A DNA stretch of 64,000 nucleotides from Pelagibius sp. CAU 1746 (GCF_039839785.1 NZ_JBDOQT010000001.1:1798001-1862000); one strand, 5' to 3'; positions 49,536 to 57,165 are shown, counted from the stretch's first letter. Numbers and translations: made by a program. Notes: generated from the sequence alone by a model not told the origin.

Positions 49536-50078
49536 TCACATAAACTCCGCCTTGAGCCGCGCCAGCGTGCGCAGCACGTCGCCGCGATCCGCACCGCGTG
49601 AGCGGGCAGCAACGTCCGTGGTCGGGTAGGCCGGCCAGCTGTGCACGATGCTGATTTCGCGCAGGTCGATTTCGACCAGCTCCCGCGTGTGCCCCTGCCA
49701 CCGCTCACCGCCCTTCGGAATGATGAAGCCGAAAGACGCGCCGCCCAGGTCGCCGCGCTCTGCCAGGGCCAAGATATCACTCCCCAGGGACGTCTGCGGC
49801 AGGTCGATCTCGAACGACAGGCCGCGCGCGTCTTCCGCCAAGCGCAGCGTCCGCGACCGGGTGCGGGCCAGCAGCTGCTGCGGAGAGTGGTCAACCAGGG
49901 CCAAGATATCGGCGCCGCTGGCCAGTGCCTTCGCGAAGGCGCCGCGCCGGATGACCTCTCGCTTGCCGCCGATGTCGGCCGCCTGGTCGAACACCGCGGC
50001 GTGTCCAACCAGGCGGCGGCCCGCGACGCGCCATTCCAGCGCGCCGCGATGCTCCAGGTTTTGCGCTGCCGCCGTCAT
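49536..50078 (-). CDS. HK97-type prohead protease
   Basis: A 180-residue serine protease of the U35/S78 type that trims the capsid scaffold domain. GHAAVFDQAADIGGKREVIRRGAFAKAL is the family start, VDHSPQQLLARTRSRTLRL holds the catalytic His, and GDLGGASFGFIIPKGGERW the catalytic Ser; DLREISIVHSWPAYPTTDVAAR ends it. It is 2 bases after the capsid gene stop and 1 base before the portal ATG, so the three head genes are tightly linked. Confidence 0.93.
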   Translation of the reverse strand: MTAAAQNLEHRGALEWRVAGRRLVGHAAVFDQAADIGGKREVIRRGAFAKALASGADILALVDHSPQQLLARTRSRTLRLAEDARGLSFEIDLPQTSLGSDILALAERGDLGGASFGFIIPKGGERWQGHTRELVEIDLREISIVHSWPAYPTTDVAARSRGADRGDVLRTLARLKAEFM

Positions 50079-50080
50079 GC

Positions 50081-51358
50081 TTACGCCGCCGGAACGTCGA
50101 TGGCGCCGGCGAAGGACTCGACATGACGGAGAACCACGTCGGCCGTAAGCAAGCCACGCACCTGGATGTTGCCCTTGGCGTATGCCGTCGCCGCGTAGGG
50201 GTTGGCCAAGATGTCGATGCCGGTCCAGTAACCGACAACCAGGCTTGCCCAGTCACCGAATACAACGCTGCCGTTCTCCGGCGATTCATCCACTGGCAGT
50301 CCGGTGGTCGACATGGCCGGATAGCCCGCCAGCTCGCGGGGCGAGTCCATGATGAACCCTGCACCGGCGTCGGCGTTGACCTTCGTCGTGCCGCGCAGGG
50401 TCGCAACGGCGTTCGGGTTTACAGCCCAGCCGAGACGGCCCATCGCCGCATTTGCGACCTCGACTCCCTTCACGATGTTAAGCACTTCCTGCCAGGTCGG
50501 AGTCCCCAGCGTTCCCGGCGTAATCTGATCCAAGATGCCACTCGGTTCATTGGCGGCACCGCCTACCAGGGCGGCGCCGTCAAGCGCCACCGCCAGGGCG
50601 GCGGAGAAGTCGCGCCGCGCCATGTCTTCGACGTCCGGCGACGATTGCAGGACGAAGTTGCGGCTGAACTCGGTCAGACAGCCCACCGTCTTCGGGGTGA
50701 GCTGGCGCTTGTTGACGTCGACGTCTGCCGGCGTCAATGCGGAATCGTCGGCGATCCAGCTGCCCGACTGTCCGCTGTCCATCGCCGGCAGCGAAACAGG
50801 GCCACCCTCCAGGCCGTTTAGCACGGTGGCGCCAAGCGCCGACGTGACCAGGTTGGCGCGAAGCGCGTCAATGAACATGTCCGGCCGGCCGGACTCGAAG
50901 ATCGCGCCTGCGCCACCGCCAGCGGCCGTCGTGACACGGGTTTCGAGGCCGCGATGGGCGCGCACGTGCAGCACGTTGGCCGGGACCAGGACGCCTTGCG
51001 CTTTGCGGCCGGAGCGGCGGGCCAGCTCCGCGCTGACCTCGCGCTCGCGGCCGTAGTCGCCCTCCAGGCCCGCAGAACAGGCGATCGCGCGCAGCAGAGA
51101 AACCTGCGACGCCTCCCGCTCGAATTCACCACCCTGGCCGTCCAGCGGATCGCCCTCCGCCTGGCGGTCGAATTCGTCCATCATGGCCTGGTTGCGAATG
51201 CGGGTTTCCAGGGCGTCGCTTTCGGTCCTGATTTCATCCAGGCGCGTCTGTTCCTGGCCCTCGGGCGCGCGGTCGGCGTCCTCGGCAGTCTTGATGATCT
51301 TCTGCGCTTCGCGCCGGAGCGTGTCGCGCTGCTTCAACAGGTCACTGATTTTTGTCAT
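50081..51358 (-). CDS. HK97-type major capsid protein
   Basis: A 425-residue capsid protein. Residues about 1-100 are a charged coiled coil (LLKQRDTLRREAQKIIKTAED), the scaffold (delta) domain removed by the protease; the mature fold follows with ALGATVLNGLEGGPVSLPAMDSGQSGSWI, the spine helix and the C-terminal GDWASLVVGYWTGIDILANPY. This is the phage_capsid family also used by HK97. There is no packaging or decoration gene adjacent. The leader before the ATG contains an imperfect 30-base tandem duplication. Confidence 0.94.
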   Translation of the reverse strand: MTKISDLLKQRDTLRREAQKIIKTAEDADRAPEGQEQTRLDEIRTESDALETRIRNQAMMDEFDRQAEGDPLDGQGGEFEREASQVSLLRAIACSAGLEGDYGREREVSAELARRSGRKAQGVLVPANVLHVRAHRGLETRVTTAAGGGAGAIFESGRPDMFIDALRANLVTSALGATVLNGLEGGPVSLPAMDSGQSGSWIADDSALTPADVDVNKRQLTPKTVGCLTEFSRNFVLQSSPDVEDMARRDFSAALAVALDGAALVGGAANEPSGILDQITPGTLGTPTWQEVLNIVKGVEVANAAMGRLGWAVNPNAVATLRGTTKVNADAGAGFIMDSPRELAGYPAMSTTGLPVDESPENGSVVFGDWASLVVGYWTGIDILANPYAATAYAKGNIQVRGLLTADVVLRHVESFAGAIDVPAA

Positions 51359-51385
51359 TCGAGTTTCCTTCTAAGGGATAGCGCG

Positions 51386-51447
51386 CGTCATCACGACGGG
51401 CGTTGGTTGGGGCGTTCCATCTAAGGGAGCGGGCGTCATCACGACGG
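51386..51447. repeat. Direct repeat in the capsid gene leader
   Basis: CGTCATCACGACGG occurs at 51386-51399 and 51434-51447, and CTAAGGGA at 51371 and 51421, so a segment of roughly 30 bases is imperfectly duplicated 48-50 bases apart. It lies between the capsid gene and the upstream small gene, with no other feature. Confidence 0.6.
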
Positions 51448-51471
51448 CCGGCCAGCGCGCGCCCCGTCGCG

Positions 51472-51735
51472 CTAGTGTCTTGCTTGCGGGGGCGGGTTTT
51501 GCTCCAGGTGAATCAGCAGCTTCCCCAGCGCCCCCAGGTGGCAAGCCACGTGCTGCGCACCGTGCTGCGCGGTCATGGTCGCCAGCGCTTCGGAAAGCAG
51601 CGCCTCGGCAATATCGTTGTCGCTGAAGCCAACGCCCCGCAGCCGCTGGCGCAGCTCCTGGAGCGCGGCGGCGGCTTCCTGGACCTTCGGGTGATCGGGC
51701 GGCAGGAACTGTGCGTCAAACGTGGTCCCGGTCAT
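51472..51735 (-). CDS. Hypothetical 87-residue protein of the element
   Basis: A small soluble helical protein beginning MTGTTFDAQFLPPDHPKVQE, with a Gln/Ala-rich helix and a His-rich C-terminal half. I recognise no domain. It overlaps the MerR-like gene by four bases (coupled) and precedes the capsid gene by 113 bases. It may be a regulator partner or a head accessory factor; neither can be shown. Confidence 0.6.
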   Translation of the reverse strand: MTGTTFDAQFLPPDHPKVQEAAAALQELRQRLRGVGFSDNDIAEALLSEALATMTAQHGAQHVACHLGALGKLLIHLEQNPPPQARH

Positions 51736-52331
51736 TCGGCTTCGCCTTCTTCAACGTGAACAAACGGCCGGCGCGCCAGGTCAAGCAGCCTTCGGCCAAG
51801 CGCCCGCTGGTCCATCACGATGACAGCGCCCGCGCCCTTGCGTCGGCCGCCATCAATGTCGTCAAACCAAGCATCGACGGAGTCGACCCATCGGCGCTTG
51901 CCATCACCGGTCCAGACGAAGAAGCGCGCCGGCAGTACCTGTCCGGCGCCGCGCGGTCGGCTGCGTTCTTGCACGATCCACCTGGCCAGTACATCAAGCC
52001 GGTCCTGGACGTTATCGTCAGGGTGGGCACCGCGCAGCGCGGCGGCTTCGAAGTCGCCCTCGTAAGCCTGGCGATGCTGTAGCGCTTCATGGACGATTCC
52101 GGCCGCCAGCCAAGCGGCGGCCTTGCGACTTTGCTGTGGCCCGATGCCGCGCTCGGCCAAAAGCCTCAGCGCCCACATCTCCGCAAGGGCGAAGACGTCG
52201 AAACGCGCATGGCCGTCGTTTGAGGGGAGGAAGCCGCGTCGGCGCCAGTCGCGCTGCAGGGCCGTGGAAACGCCCGTGATGCCTTCGGCTTCGCCGGGCG
52301 TGAAGAGGGTCGGGGTGAAGGTCGTTTCCAT
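51732..52331 (-). CDS. MerR-like HTH regulator of the element
   Basis: A 199-residue protein with an N-terminal winged helix of the MerR type (TLFTPGEAEGITGVSTALQRDWRRRGFLPSNDGHARFDVFALAEMWALRLLAERG in sequence) and a longer unrecognised C-terminal part. It probably controls the leftward head operon and the divergent rightward genes. The ATG at 52331 is preferred; the open frame to 52433 codes a basic, unconvincing extension. A palindrome, CGTGGT/ACCACG, begins three bases upstream of its start codon. Confidence 0.75.
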   Translation of the reverse strand: METTFTPTLFTPGEAEGITGVSTALQRDWRRRGFLPSNDGHARFDVFALAEMWALRLLAERGIGPQQSRKAAAWLAAGIVHEALQHRQAYEGDFEAAALRGAHPDDNVQDRLDVLARWIVQERSRPRGAGQVLPARFFVWTGDGKRRWVDSVDAWFDDIDGGRRKGAGAVIVMDQRALGRRLLDLARRPFVHVEEGEAE

Positions 52332-52333
52332 AA

Positions 52334-52376
52334 CGTGGTCCGTACCACGGATTCGGCAACCGTGGCAAGGACCACG
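52334..52376. promoter_or_regulatory. Two CGTGG-type palindromes before the MerR-like gene
   Basis: CGTGGT (52334-52339) and ACCACG (52344-52349) form one inverted repeat with a 4-base spacer; CGTGG (52361-52365) and CCACG (52372-52376) a second with a 6-base spacer. They lie at the 5' end of the leftward operon and are good candidates for autoregulation by the MerR-like protein. Confidence 0.55.
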
Positions 52377-52476
52377 AATTGACGCGCTTGAGCCCGAAGC
52401 CCGGCGCCCAGGCCTGCCACGCGTTGCGCCCAATGTAACAGCGCAAACAGTAACTCGTCGTTATTTAGAGGGGTCC

Positions 52477-52493
52477 GTTACATCTGATGTAAC
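52477..52493. promoter_or_regulatory. Perfect 8-base palindrome GTTACATC/GATGTAAC
   Basis: GTTACATC (52477-52484), one spacer base, GATGTAAC (52486-52493). A related half-site TGTAACAG lies at 52434-52441 and its repeat at 52489-52496. The region lies between the divergent MerR-like gene and the rightward genes, so a second regulator may act here. Confidence 0.55.
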
Positions 52494-52586
52494 AGTGTAT
52501 TTTGTTGTTGAAAGTCTTTGAGACTGACAAGACGATTTGAAGGTCAGGCGCATTTTGCGACTGTTGAAACCACGGGAAGGCATGAA

Positions 52587-53099
52587 ATGACTATTGTAGA
52601 TGCAAGGGTGAATGACCTCCGCGACGCAGTTGATGTTATCGACGGCGACACCGGTTGCTTTGCTGCGACACTGCGCCTGGTGGCGCGCGGCAACAGCGCC
52701 AGGCGAGTCCAGTCTTGGCTTGATGACCTGGCGGAGAAAGCCTGCGACGTCGCCGATGCGATCGGCCAGGCCAACGTGGCGGCGTATCAGGGAGGCGGCG
52801 CGCCGGCGGCGATCGAAGGGCTGCAGCACTGTCGGCAGCAGCTCCAGAACCTAGCCGCAAGCCTCTCCGATCTGGCCGACGCTTGTAGCGAATCCGATTT
52901 CGACTGTCGCCACGCCGCATACTTCCTCAGCGACGGTGCGCGCAGCCTGGCGAACCGCGTCGACCAGACCGTTGACGCGTTTGAAGCGGACACCTCAGCG
53001 CCGGCCGGCAGCACCAGGCGCGATCGCCGCCGCATAGAGCGCGCCAGGTCGGCGCTGGCAGACCTGGACGCTATGTTGGCGGCCGCGCCGGTGGACTGA
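52587..53099 (+). CDS. Hypothetical helical protein of the element
   Basis: A 170-residue, mostly helical protein (MTIVDARVNDLRDAVDVIDG onward) with several Cys and no motif I recognise. The ATG at 52587 is preferred over 52518 because GGAAGG lies upstream and the first 23 residues of the longer version are basic and poor. It is the first rightward gene, divergent from the head operon, followed after 92 bases by the membrane protein gene. An early or accessory role is possible. Confidence 0.65.
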   Translation: MTIVDARVNDLRDAVDVIDGDTGCFAATLRLVARGNSARRVQSWLDDLAEKACDVADAIGQANVAAYQGGGAPAAIEGLQHCRQQLQNLAASLSDLADACSESDFDCRHAAYFLSDGARSLANRVDQTVDAFEADTSAPAGSTRRDRRRIERARSALADLDAMLAAAPVD

Positions 53100-53191
53100 A
53101 GCCTTAGCAGCTCTCTGAAGCCAAGCCCAGTCAATCAAGGACGGAATTATCCCCTAGACGGCAGCAGTCGCCTGGCGGCAGAATCGGGAGT

Positions 53192-53695
53192 ATGAAAAAT
53201 ATCTGGAAGTTTATCGGGTCTTTCTTTCGTTTTTTGGTCACGGTCAAGGGGGCGCTCTACCTAGTCGGCGTCGCCCCTGCCGTGATTTCGTTCTTTTCGG
53301 GGTGGTTGGACGGGCTGAGCACGTCGGCGATTGTTGCCTATTCGATGCTGGCGCTGGTATCCGGCCTAGCGGCGGTTTCTTTGGCGCTGTGGATTTACGA
53401 GCGCGCGACGCTGTTTCTTACCAGCCGTCGACAACAAGAGCGGATCATGCAGGGCTTGTTGACACTAGGCGAAGACGTGACAGAGCTTGATATTCCCACC
53501 GCGGCGGGGATCTGGGCCGGGACTTATTCGGCGGAGAGCGTAGAACGGCATCTCAATTTCCGAGGGCTGAAGTCCGCCGCCAGGCGTGGGCTCATCAAAA
53601 CGACGTATACGGAAGACGGCAAAGTCAATGTCCGCACCAAGCTTGACCTTGAAAGCCTCAAAGAATTCTGGCGCAAGAAGGGGGTAATTCGCTAG
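53192..53695 (+). CDS. Two-helix membrane protein of the element
   Basis: A 167-residue protein with a basic start, two hydrophobic segments (about residues 13-37 and 45-70) and a cytoplasmic C-terminal domain of about 90 residues (EDVTELDIPTAAGIWAGTYSAESVERHLNFRGLKSAARRGLIK). No family is recognised; it does not resemble a holin because of its large soluble domain. It converges with the HNH gene (90-base gap). As a membrane protein in a satellite it could serve in exclusion of other phages; this is speculation. Confidence 0.65.
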   Translation: MKNIWKFIGSFFRFLVTVKGALYLVGVAPAVISFFSGWLDGLSTSAIVAYSMLALVSGLAAVSLALWIYERATLFLTSRRQQERIMQGLLTLGEDVTELDIPTAAGIWAGTYSAESVERHLNFRGLKSAARRGLIKTTYTEDGKVNVRTKLDLESLKEFWRKKGVIR

Positions 53696-53784
53696 GCGCG
53701 TCTCAGGGACTCGTACAAAAAAAAATATTCTGAATTTCGCGGGCGGGAATTTTCTATTGGGGCGACGGTTCCCAGCGGGCGCCT

Positions 53785-54129
53785 TTAGCCTTTTTGACCC
53801 GCCCCCCGGGTCTGCTGCGCGCGGGTCTTTCGGGCGTGGCAGCTCTTGCACAGACTTTGATAGTTGTCCGGATCGCGCTGCAGCATCGGGTCGCCGTTGG
53901 GCACAACGATGTGGTCGACTTCGGTCGCCGGCACGGTGCGCCCGTCTTCGGCGCAGTGCCGACAGAACGGCTCACGTTGCAGCTGGATCGGCCGGAGGCG
54001 GTCACGCCATGCCCGCGTGCGCAAGAACGCCTGGTCGGGATGGTCGCGCCTGCGGCGCTTGTAGTCGGCGTCACGCTCGCGCTTGGTTGGCGCACCGGGC
54101 GGGCGCCAGGTCGGCGGCATCGTCGGCAT
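53785..54129 (-). CDS. HNH endonuclease
   Basis: A 114-residue HNH nuclease: CRHC and CKSCH form a zinc site around EVDHIVVPNGDP and the Asn of NYQSLCKSCHARKT. Phage HNH proteins of this size sit beside the terminase genes in HK97-like phages and are needed with them for DNA packaging. Here it is present without a large terminase. The Arg/Pro-rich N-terminus starts at ATG 54129, 3 bases after the upstream stop. Confidence 0.9.
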   Translation of the reverse strand: MPTMPPTWRPPGAPTKRERDADYKRRRRDHPDQAFLRTRAWRDRLRPIQLQREPFCRHCAEDGRTVPATEVDHIVVPNGDPMLQRDPDNYQSLCKSCHARKTRAQQTRGAGQKG

Positions 54130-54132
54130 GTG

Positions 54133-54378
54133 TCAGCTCGCCCGCCCGCGCAGATCGGCCTCTCGCTCGTCCAGCACCTGGCGGACTTCTGATAGCCACT
54201 CTGCGAAGTCCGCAGTGCTCATCTCCTCTTGGGCGATAAAGAGCGCGCCGCCCATCAGGCAGTGCGCCGCGTCGGCAGTGCCCAAGCCGATGCAGTCAGT
54301 CAGATGCTTCGAGGCATCCAAGACGGAGTCCATAGCCTCGTCGCCGTCGGGATCGTCGTGCTGCTGTTCGTCAGCCAT
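54133..54378 (-). CDS. Hypothetical 81-residue acidic protein
   Basis: A small acidic protein (MADEQQHDDPDGDEAMDSVL) with a mid-region containing Cys and Met residues and a helical C-terminus. No recognised family. It lies 3 bases before the HNH gene and probably shares its transcript. It may be a small terminase-like or regulatory factor, but this is not supported by a motif. Confidence 0.55.
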   Translation of the reverse strand: MADEQQHDDPDGDEAMDSVLDASKHLTDCIGLGTADAAHCLMGGALFIAQEEMSTADFAEWLSEVRQVLDEREADLRGRAS

Positions 54379-54466
54379 GTCATCACCCCCTTACGTGCGC
54401 AATTGGCGACAGGAAGGCCGCCGCCGGCGCGACGATAGGATCGAACGGCGAGACGTCGCAAGTGTT

Positions 54467-54777
54467 GCGCGGGTTGCGAGGGTCCGCGCGGGTCCGGCAG
54501 TTATCCTCGCAGCTTCCTACCTGTTGAATTTAAAAGGCTTTTTCCTTCTCTTGCGAGGGTGCGAGGGAAAACCCCCTATTGCGGAGATATTTCAATTCTC
54601 AATGCAACATGGATGCAACAAGCGTTGCGTCTGTGTTGCATACATGGATCGTATAGAAGCTGCAGTCAGAGAAACCCTCGCACCTTCGCAGCCGGTGCCT
54701 GCGTAGGCAAAAAATGCAGGTTATTTCCGCGACTTATGAGGTGGCGCGGGTTGCGAGGGTTGCCGCGCAACCCGCGC
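54467..54777. repeat. Iteron-like repeats and hairpin in the element
   Basis: A 17-base repeat GCGCGGGTTGCGAGGGT is exact at 54467-54483 and 54744-54760; the core TTGCGAGGGT also occurs at 54551-54560 and inverted, with one difference, at 54674-54683. ATGCAAC occurs at 54602, 54613 and inverted at 54635-54641. A 12-base perfect inverted repeat, 54744-54755 and 54766-54777, ends the set. In the 553-base non-coding gap 54379-54931, this looks like an origin or packaging/regulatory site. Confidence 0.7.
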
Positions 54778-54931
54778 ACCTCGACAGCGAAACGGCAGGG
54801 AAATGGTGAGGCGCGCGCAGCGACGCCGAGGGGCGGGTGTTGCACAGCTGGCAGGCGCGCCGCTGCGCACGCTGCGCTTGCCGAAGTGCGTCTAGACGCA
54901 CCGCGTCAGCGCGGACTAGTCGGGCGTGTTC

Positions 54932-55783
54932 CTAGGGGTTCGCCCAATCGACCTGGTCATATGATTCGGCCGCATATTCAAGAGCGGTCTTGCGCTGAAA
55001 CCTGGCCCGCCACTCTCGCGACCGTCGGCGCGCCTCTTCGCCGGCAGCTAACTGCTGGCGGATGATTTCCTCTTGCGCCAAAAACTGCCGGTACAGCTCA
55101 TCCAGCTTGCGCATTTCCTCTGCTTCCAGCCACTCTGCTTCAGCACGCCTCCACTCAGTGACTGCGCGCGCCGACCAGGCCGGGCGCCCATCGATCGCCA
55201 GGTCGGCGCCTGGAAACCGGCCGGCCTTCAGCCAGCGCCAAAGGGTGGTGCGATCGATACCGAGTTGCGCGCATATCTGAGCGCGGGTGAAGCCTTCGGG
55301 CCGCTCCCATGCGGAGAGCGCTTGCGTCGACCAGGCGGGGCGGCCGTTGACCACCATATCCGCATTTGGGAATCGGCCGGCCTTGATCCGGCGCCAAAGC
55401 GTGCTGCGATCGATGCCGAACCGTGCGCACAACTGCGCGCGCGACAGGGACTCTCCGACGCCGCCCCCCTCTTCTGGTTTGCGCGCCACCGCATCGCTGC
55501 CGCGCAGCTCGCGCGCCGGGCGCGTCGCCCCCGCGAGGGGGGCGCGGGGGGAGCGGGGACCGGGTGCGGCTGCGTCCGCGTGCGAACACGCTTGAACCGC
55601 CGGCTGCCGATGGTAGTCTGGCGCCCGCAGCTCGCCGGCTGCAGTATGTGATGCGCCGCCGCCCCGGTTCCCAGCCAGGGCGGCGGTTCGCGTTTCGCCA
55701 GGCGGCCGCGCAGTGCGCGGGATGATCGTGCGCACCTTCGGCGCCTGCGCCCTCAGACGTGCCAAGGTTAGTTGGGCAGTCAT
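54932..55783 (-). CDS. Protein with two tandem HTH units
   Basis: A protein of up to 283 residues. The first 110 are low-complexity Ala/Arg/Pro and may include non-coding sequence. Two similar units follow: SRAQLCARFGIDRSTLWRRIKAGRFPNAD and TRAQICAQLGIDRTTLWRWLKAGRFPGAD, each with NGRPAWS or DGRPAWS behind, and then an alpha-helical acidic tail. Each unit is an AlpA/MerR-like helix-turn-helix, so this is an internal duplication. In a head-encoding element it could recognise the DNA to be packaged (small terminase role) or regulate; neither is proved. Confidence 0.7.
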   Translation of the reverse strand: MTAQLTLARLRAQAPKVRTIIPRTARPPGETRTAALAGNRGGGASHTAAGELRAPDYHRQPAVQACSHADAAAPGPRSPRAPLAGATRPARELRGSDAVARKPEEGGGVGESLSRAQLCARFGIDRSTLWRRIKAGRFPNADMVVNGRPAWSTQALSAWERPEGFTRAQICAQLGIDRTTLWRWLKAGRFPGADLAIDGRPAWSARAVTEWRRAEAEWLEAEEMRKLDELYRQFLAQEEIIRQQLAAGEEARRRSREWRARFQRKTALEYAAESYDQVDWANP

Positions 55784-55903
55784 GCGGGCGCCTCCCCAAT
55801 CCGAGGCGGTGGGACTTTACGCATTAGAAAGCCATGAAACAGGATAGGAAGTTTCGCGGTCCCACCGCTTGTTAAGCGATTGATATGACTAAATCCGCAA
55901 GCC

Positions 55904-55919
55904 CCCCTAGGGGACGCCA
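55904..55919. repeat. attR: second copy of the tRNA end
   Basis: CCCCTAGGGGACGCCA, the same 16 bases as 47001-47016, without a tRNA body in front. It marks the right end of the element; the chromosomal sequence resumes after it and the first gene beyond is LysR. The 120 bases between the last element gene start and this copy hold no gene. Confidence 0.9.
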
Positions 55920-56029
55920 ATTCTTCCAGCCAAAAACCGCAGCTTTCAGCGCCTCTTCGGAGGCGGCAAGCGAACTGTCAGTCTGCCCGGCATTGCCAGG
56001 TTGATTGCCCGGCGCTCGGCGGCTGTTGG

Positions 56030-56941
56030 CTAGCGCGGAAGCTGTTCCTCGCCGATGTGCATGAATTCGCGAAATGCCGAGACGGCGGAGTTCTGCTCGA
56101 CGTTTGTGGCCCAGGCCAGGCCGACATCCATGGTGGGAATGGGATCGGCGAGCAAGATGACTTCGACGCGGCGGCCGTCCAGTGACCAGGGCCGGTACAC
56201 CATGTCGGAAAGGATGGTCACACCCATGCCGCTGGCAACCATCGAGCGCACAGCCTCTACCGAGGAGGTTCGAAATATGGTGCGCGGGCGGTAGCTCGTG
56301 CGGTTCCAATAGCGCTGCGCCGTATTACTGGCTTCGTCGACCGTCAACATGATGTAAGGCTCGGCAGCGACGTCGGCGAGCGAGATCGAAGGCTGATCGA
56401 GCAGTGCATGCTGCGATGACAGCCAGAGACGGCGGCGCGACTGCAACAGCGTGTCATAGGATATGCCTTCTTGGTTGACGATGTTGGAGGTCAGCATGAC
56501 GGCCAGGTCGAAGGTGCCGGAGACCAGTCCTTCCTCGATCGCGTTGCGCGAAGCCTCCGTGAGCTTGAGGTCCACGCCCGGGAAGGCACGAACGAAGCGT
56601 TCGATAAAGGGCAGCAGAAAATAGCCGGCGACCGTGTAGGTCATGGCCAGCCGTAGCGTTCCCGTGACGTCGTCGCGCCGTCGGCGCGGCGAGCGTACCG
56701 CCTCGTCCACGGCCGCCATGATCCGGCGGGCATGGTCGAGAAAGATGTTCCCCTCGTAAGTCAGAGCCGCGCCGCCCGGATGCCGTTCCAGCAACTGGGT
56801 TCCGACAATCTCTTCCAGCTGCTTGACGGCCGTGGTTACCGCCGACTGGGAGACATTGAGCCCCATGGCCGCACGTGAGATCTGCCCGGAATTCGCAACG
56901 GCAATGAAATAGCGGATCTGTCGAATCGAGGGCTCATTCAT
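56030..56941 (-). CDS. LysR family transcriptional regulator
   Basis: A 303-residue LysR protein. The N-terminal winged helix (IRQIRYFIAVANSGQISRAAMGLNVSQSAVTTAVKQLEEIVGTQLLERHPGG in sequence) is followed by the two-lobed effector domain (from about 90). It is divergent from the TorT-like/ABC/PxpA operon and presumably controls it, activated by the imported substrate or its product. A palindrome at 57145-57165 is a candidate site. The ATG is at 56941. Confidence 0.94.
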   Translation of the reverse strand: MNEPSIRQIRYFIAVANSGQISRAAMGLNVSQSAVTTAVKQLEEIVGTQLLERHPGGAALTYEGNIFLDHARRIMAAVDEAVRSPRRRRDDVTGTLRLAMTYTVAGYFLLPFIERFVRAFPGVDLKLTEASRNAIEEGLVSGTFDLAVMLTSNIVNQEGISYDTLLQSRRRLWLSSQHALLDQPSISLADVAAEPYIMLTVDEASNTAQRYWNRTSYRPRTIFRTSSVEAVRSMVASGMGVTILSDMVYRPWSLDGRRVEVILLADPIPTMDVGLAWATNVEQNSAVSAFREFMHIGEEQLPR

Positions 56942-57144
56942 TTCTTAGATGGTCCATATCGAAAAAACAGAATCGACGCTAACGCCCCTTGACCGGTGAC
57001 TGGACAGGAACAAGCGCGCGGTTCGGGCAGGGAGGCAGAAATAATATATGTTATTCCAATTGGTTATGTAGATATCCAGCCTCAGCGCAACGAACGGCGG
57101 CGGCTTAACGCACTTATTTGTACACCGGTCACTGACATTAGAAA

Positions 57145-57165
57145 ATCAGATTCATAGCGTCTGAT
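57145..57165. promoter_or_regulatory. Candidate LysR operator
   Basis: ATCAGA (57145-57150) and TCTGAT (57160-57165) form a dyad with a 9-base spacer, in the 333-base gap between the LysR gene and the transporter operon. Nearby are an ATAA/TTAT dyad (about 57041-57054), a CCAATTGG palindrome and two inverted ACCGGT-containing sites (about 56991 and 57124). LysR proteins bind such dyads with T-N11-A spacing. Confidence 0.45.

Larger units (their letters stand above)
47001..55919. mobile_element. Capsid-encoding integrated element in tRNA-Glu, about 8.9 kb
   Basis: Bounded by the 16-base direct repeat that ends the tRNA. It carries a tyrosine recombinase, HK97-type portal, prohead protease and capsid protein, a MerR-like regulator, an HNH endonuclease, a double-HTH protein, four small unknown genes and a repeat-rich non-coding region. 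No large terminase, tail, lysis or replication gene is visible. The best reading is a head-encoding phage satellite or a strongly reduced prophage. Leftward genes (52331 to 47107) could be one operon; two genes are transcribed rightward from the shared control region at 52332-52586. Confidence 0.85.

Noticed and set aside
54559-55065. A 168-residue plus-strand frame in the element
   Set aside because: It overlaps the repeat segment and the double-HTH gene, has Arg/Cys-rich shadow composition and no ribosome site.
47001-55919. A complete prophage
   Set aside because: Only head genes are visible. Tail, lysis, replication and large terminase genes are not found in any frame of the 8.9 kb.
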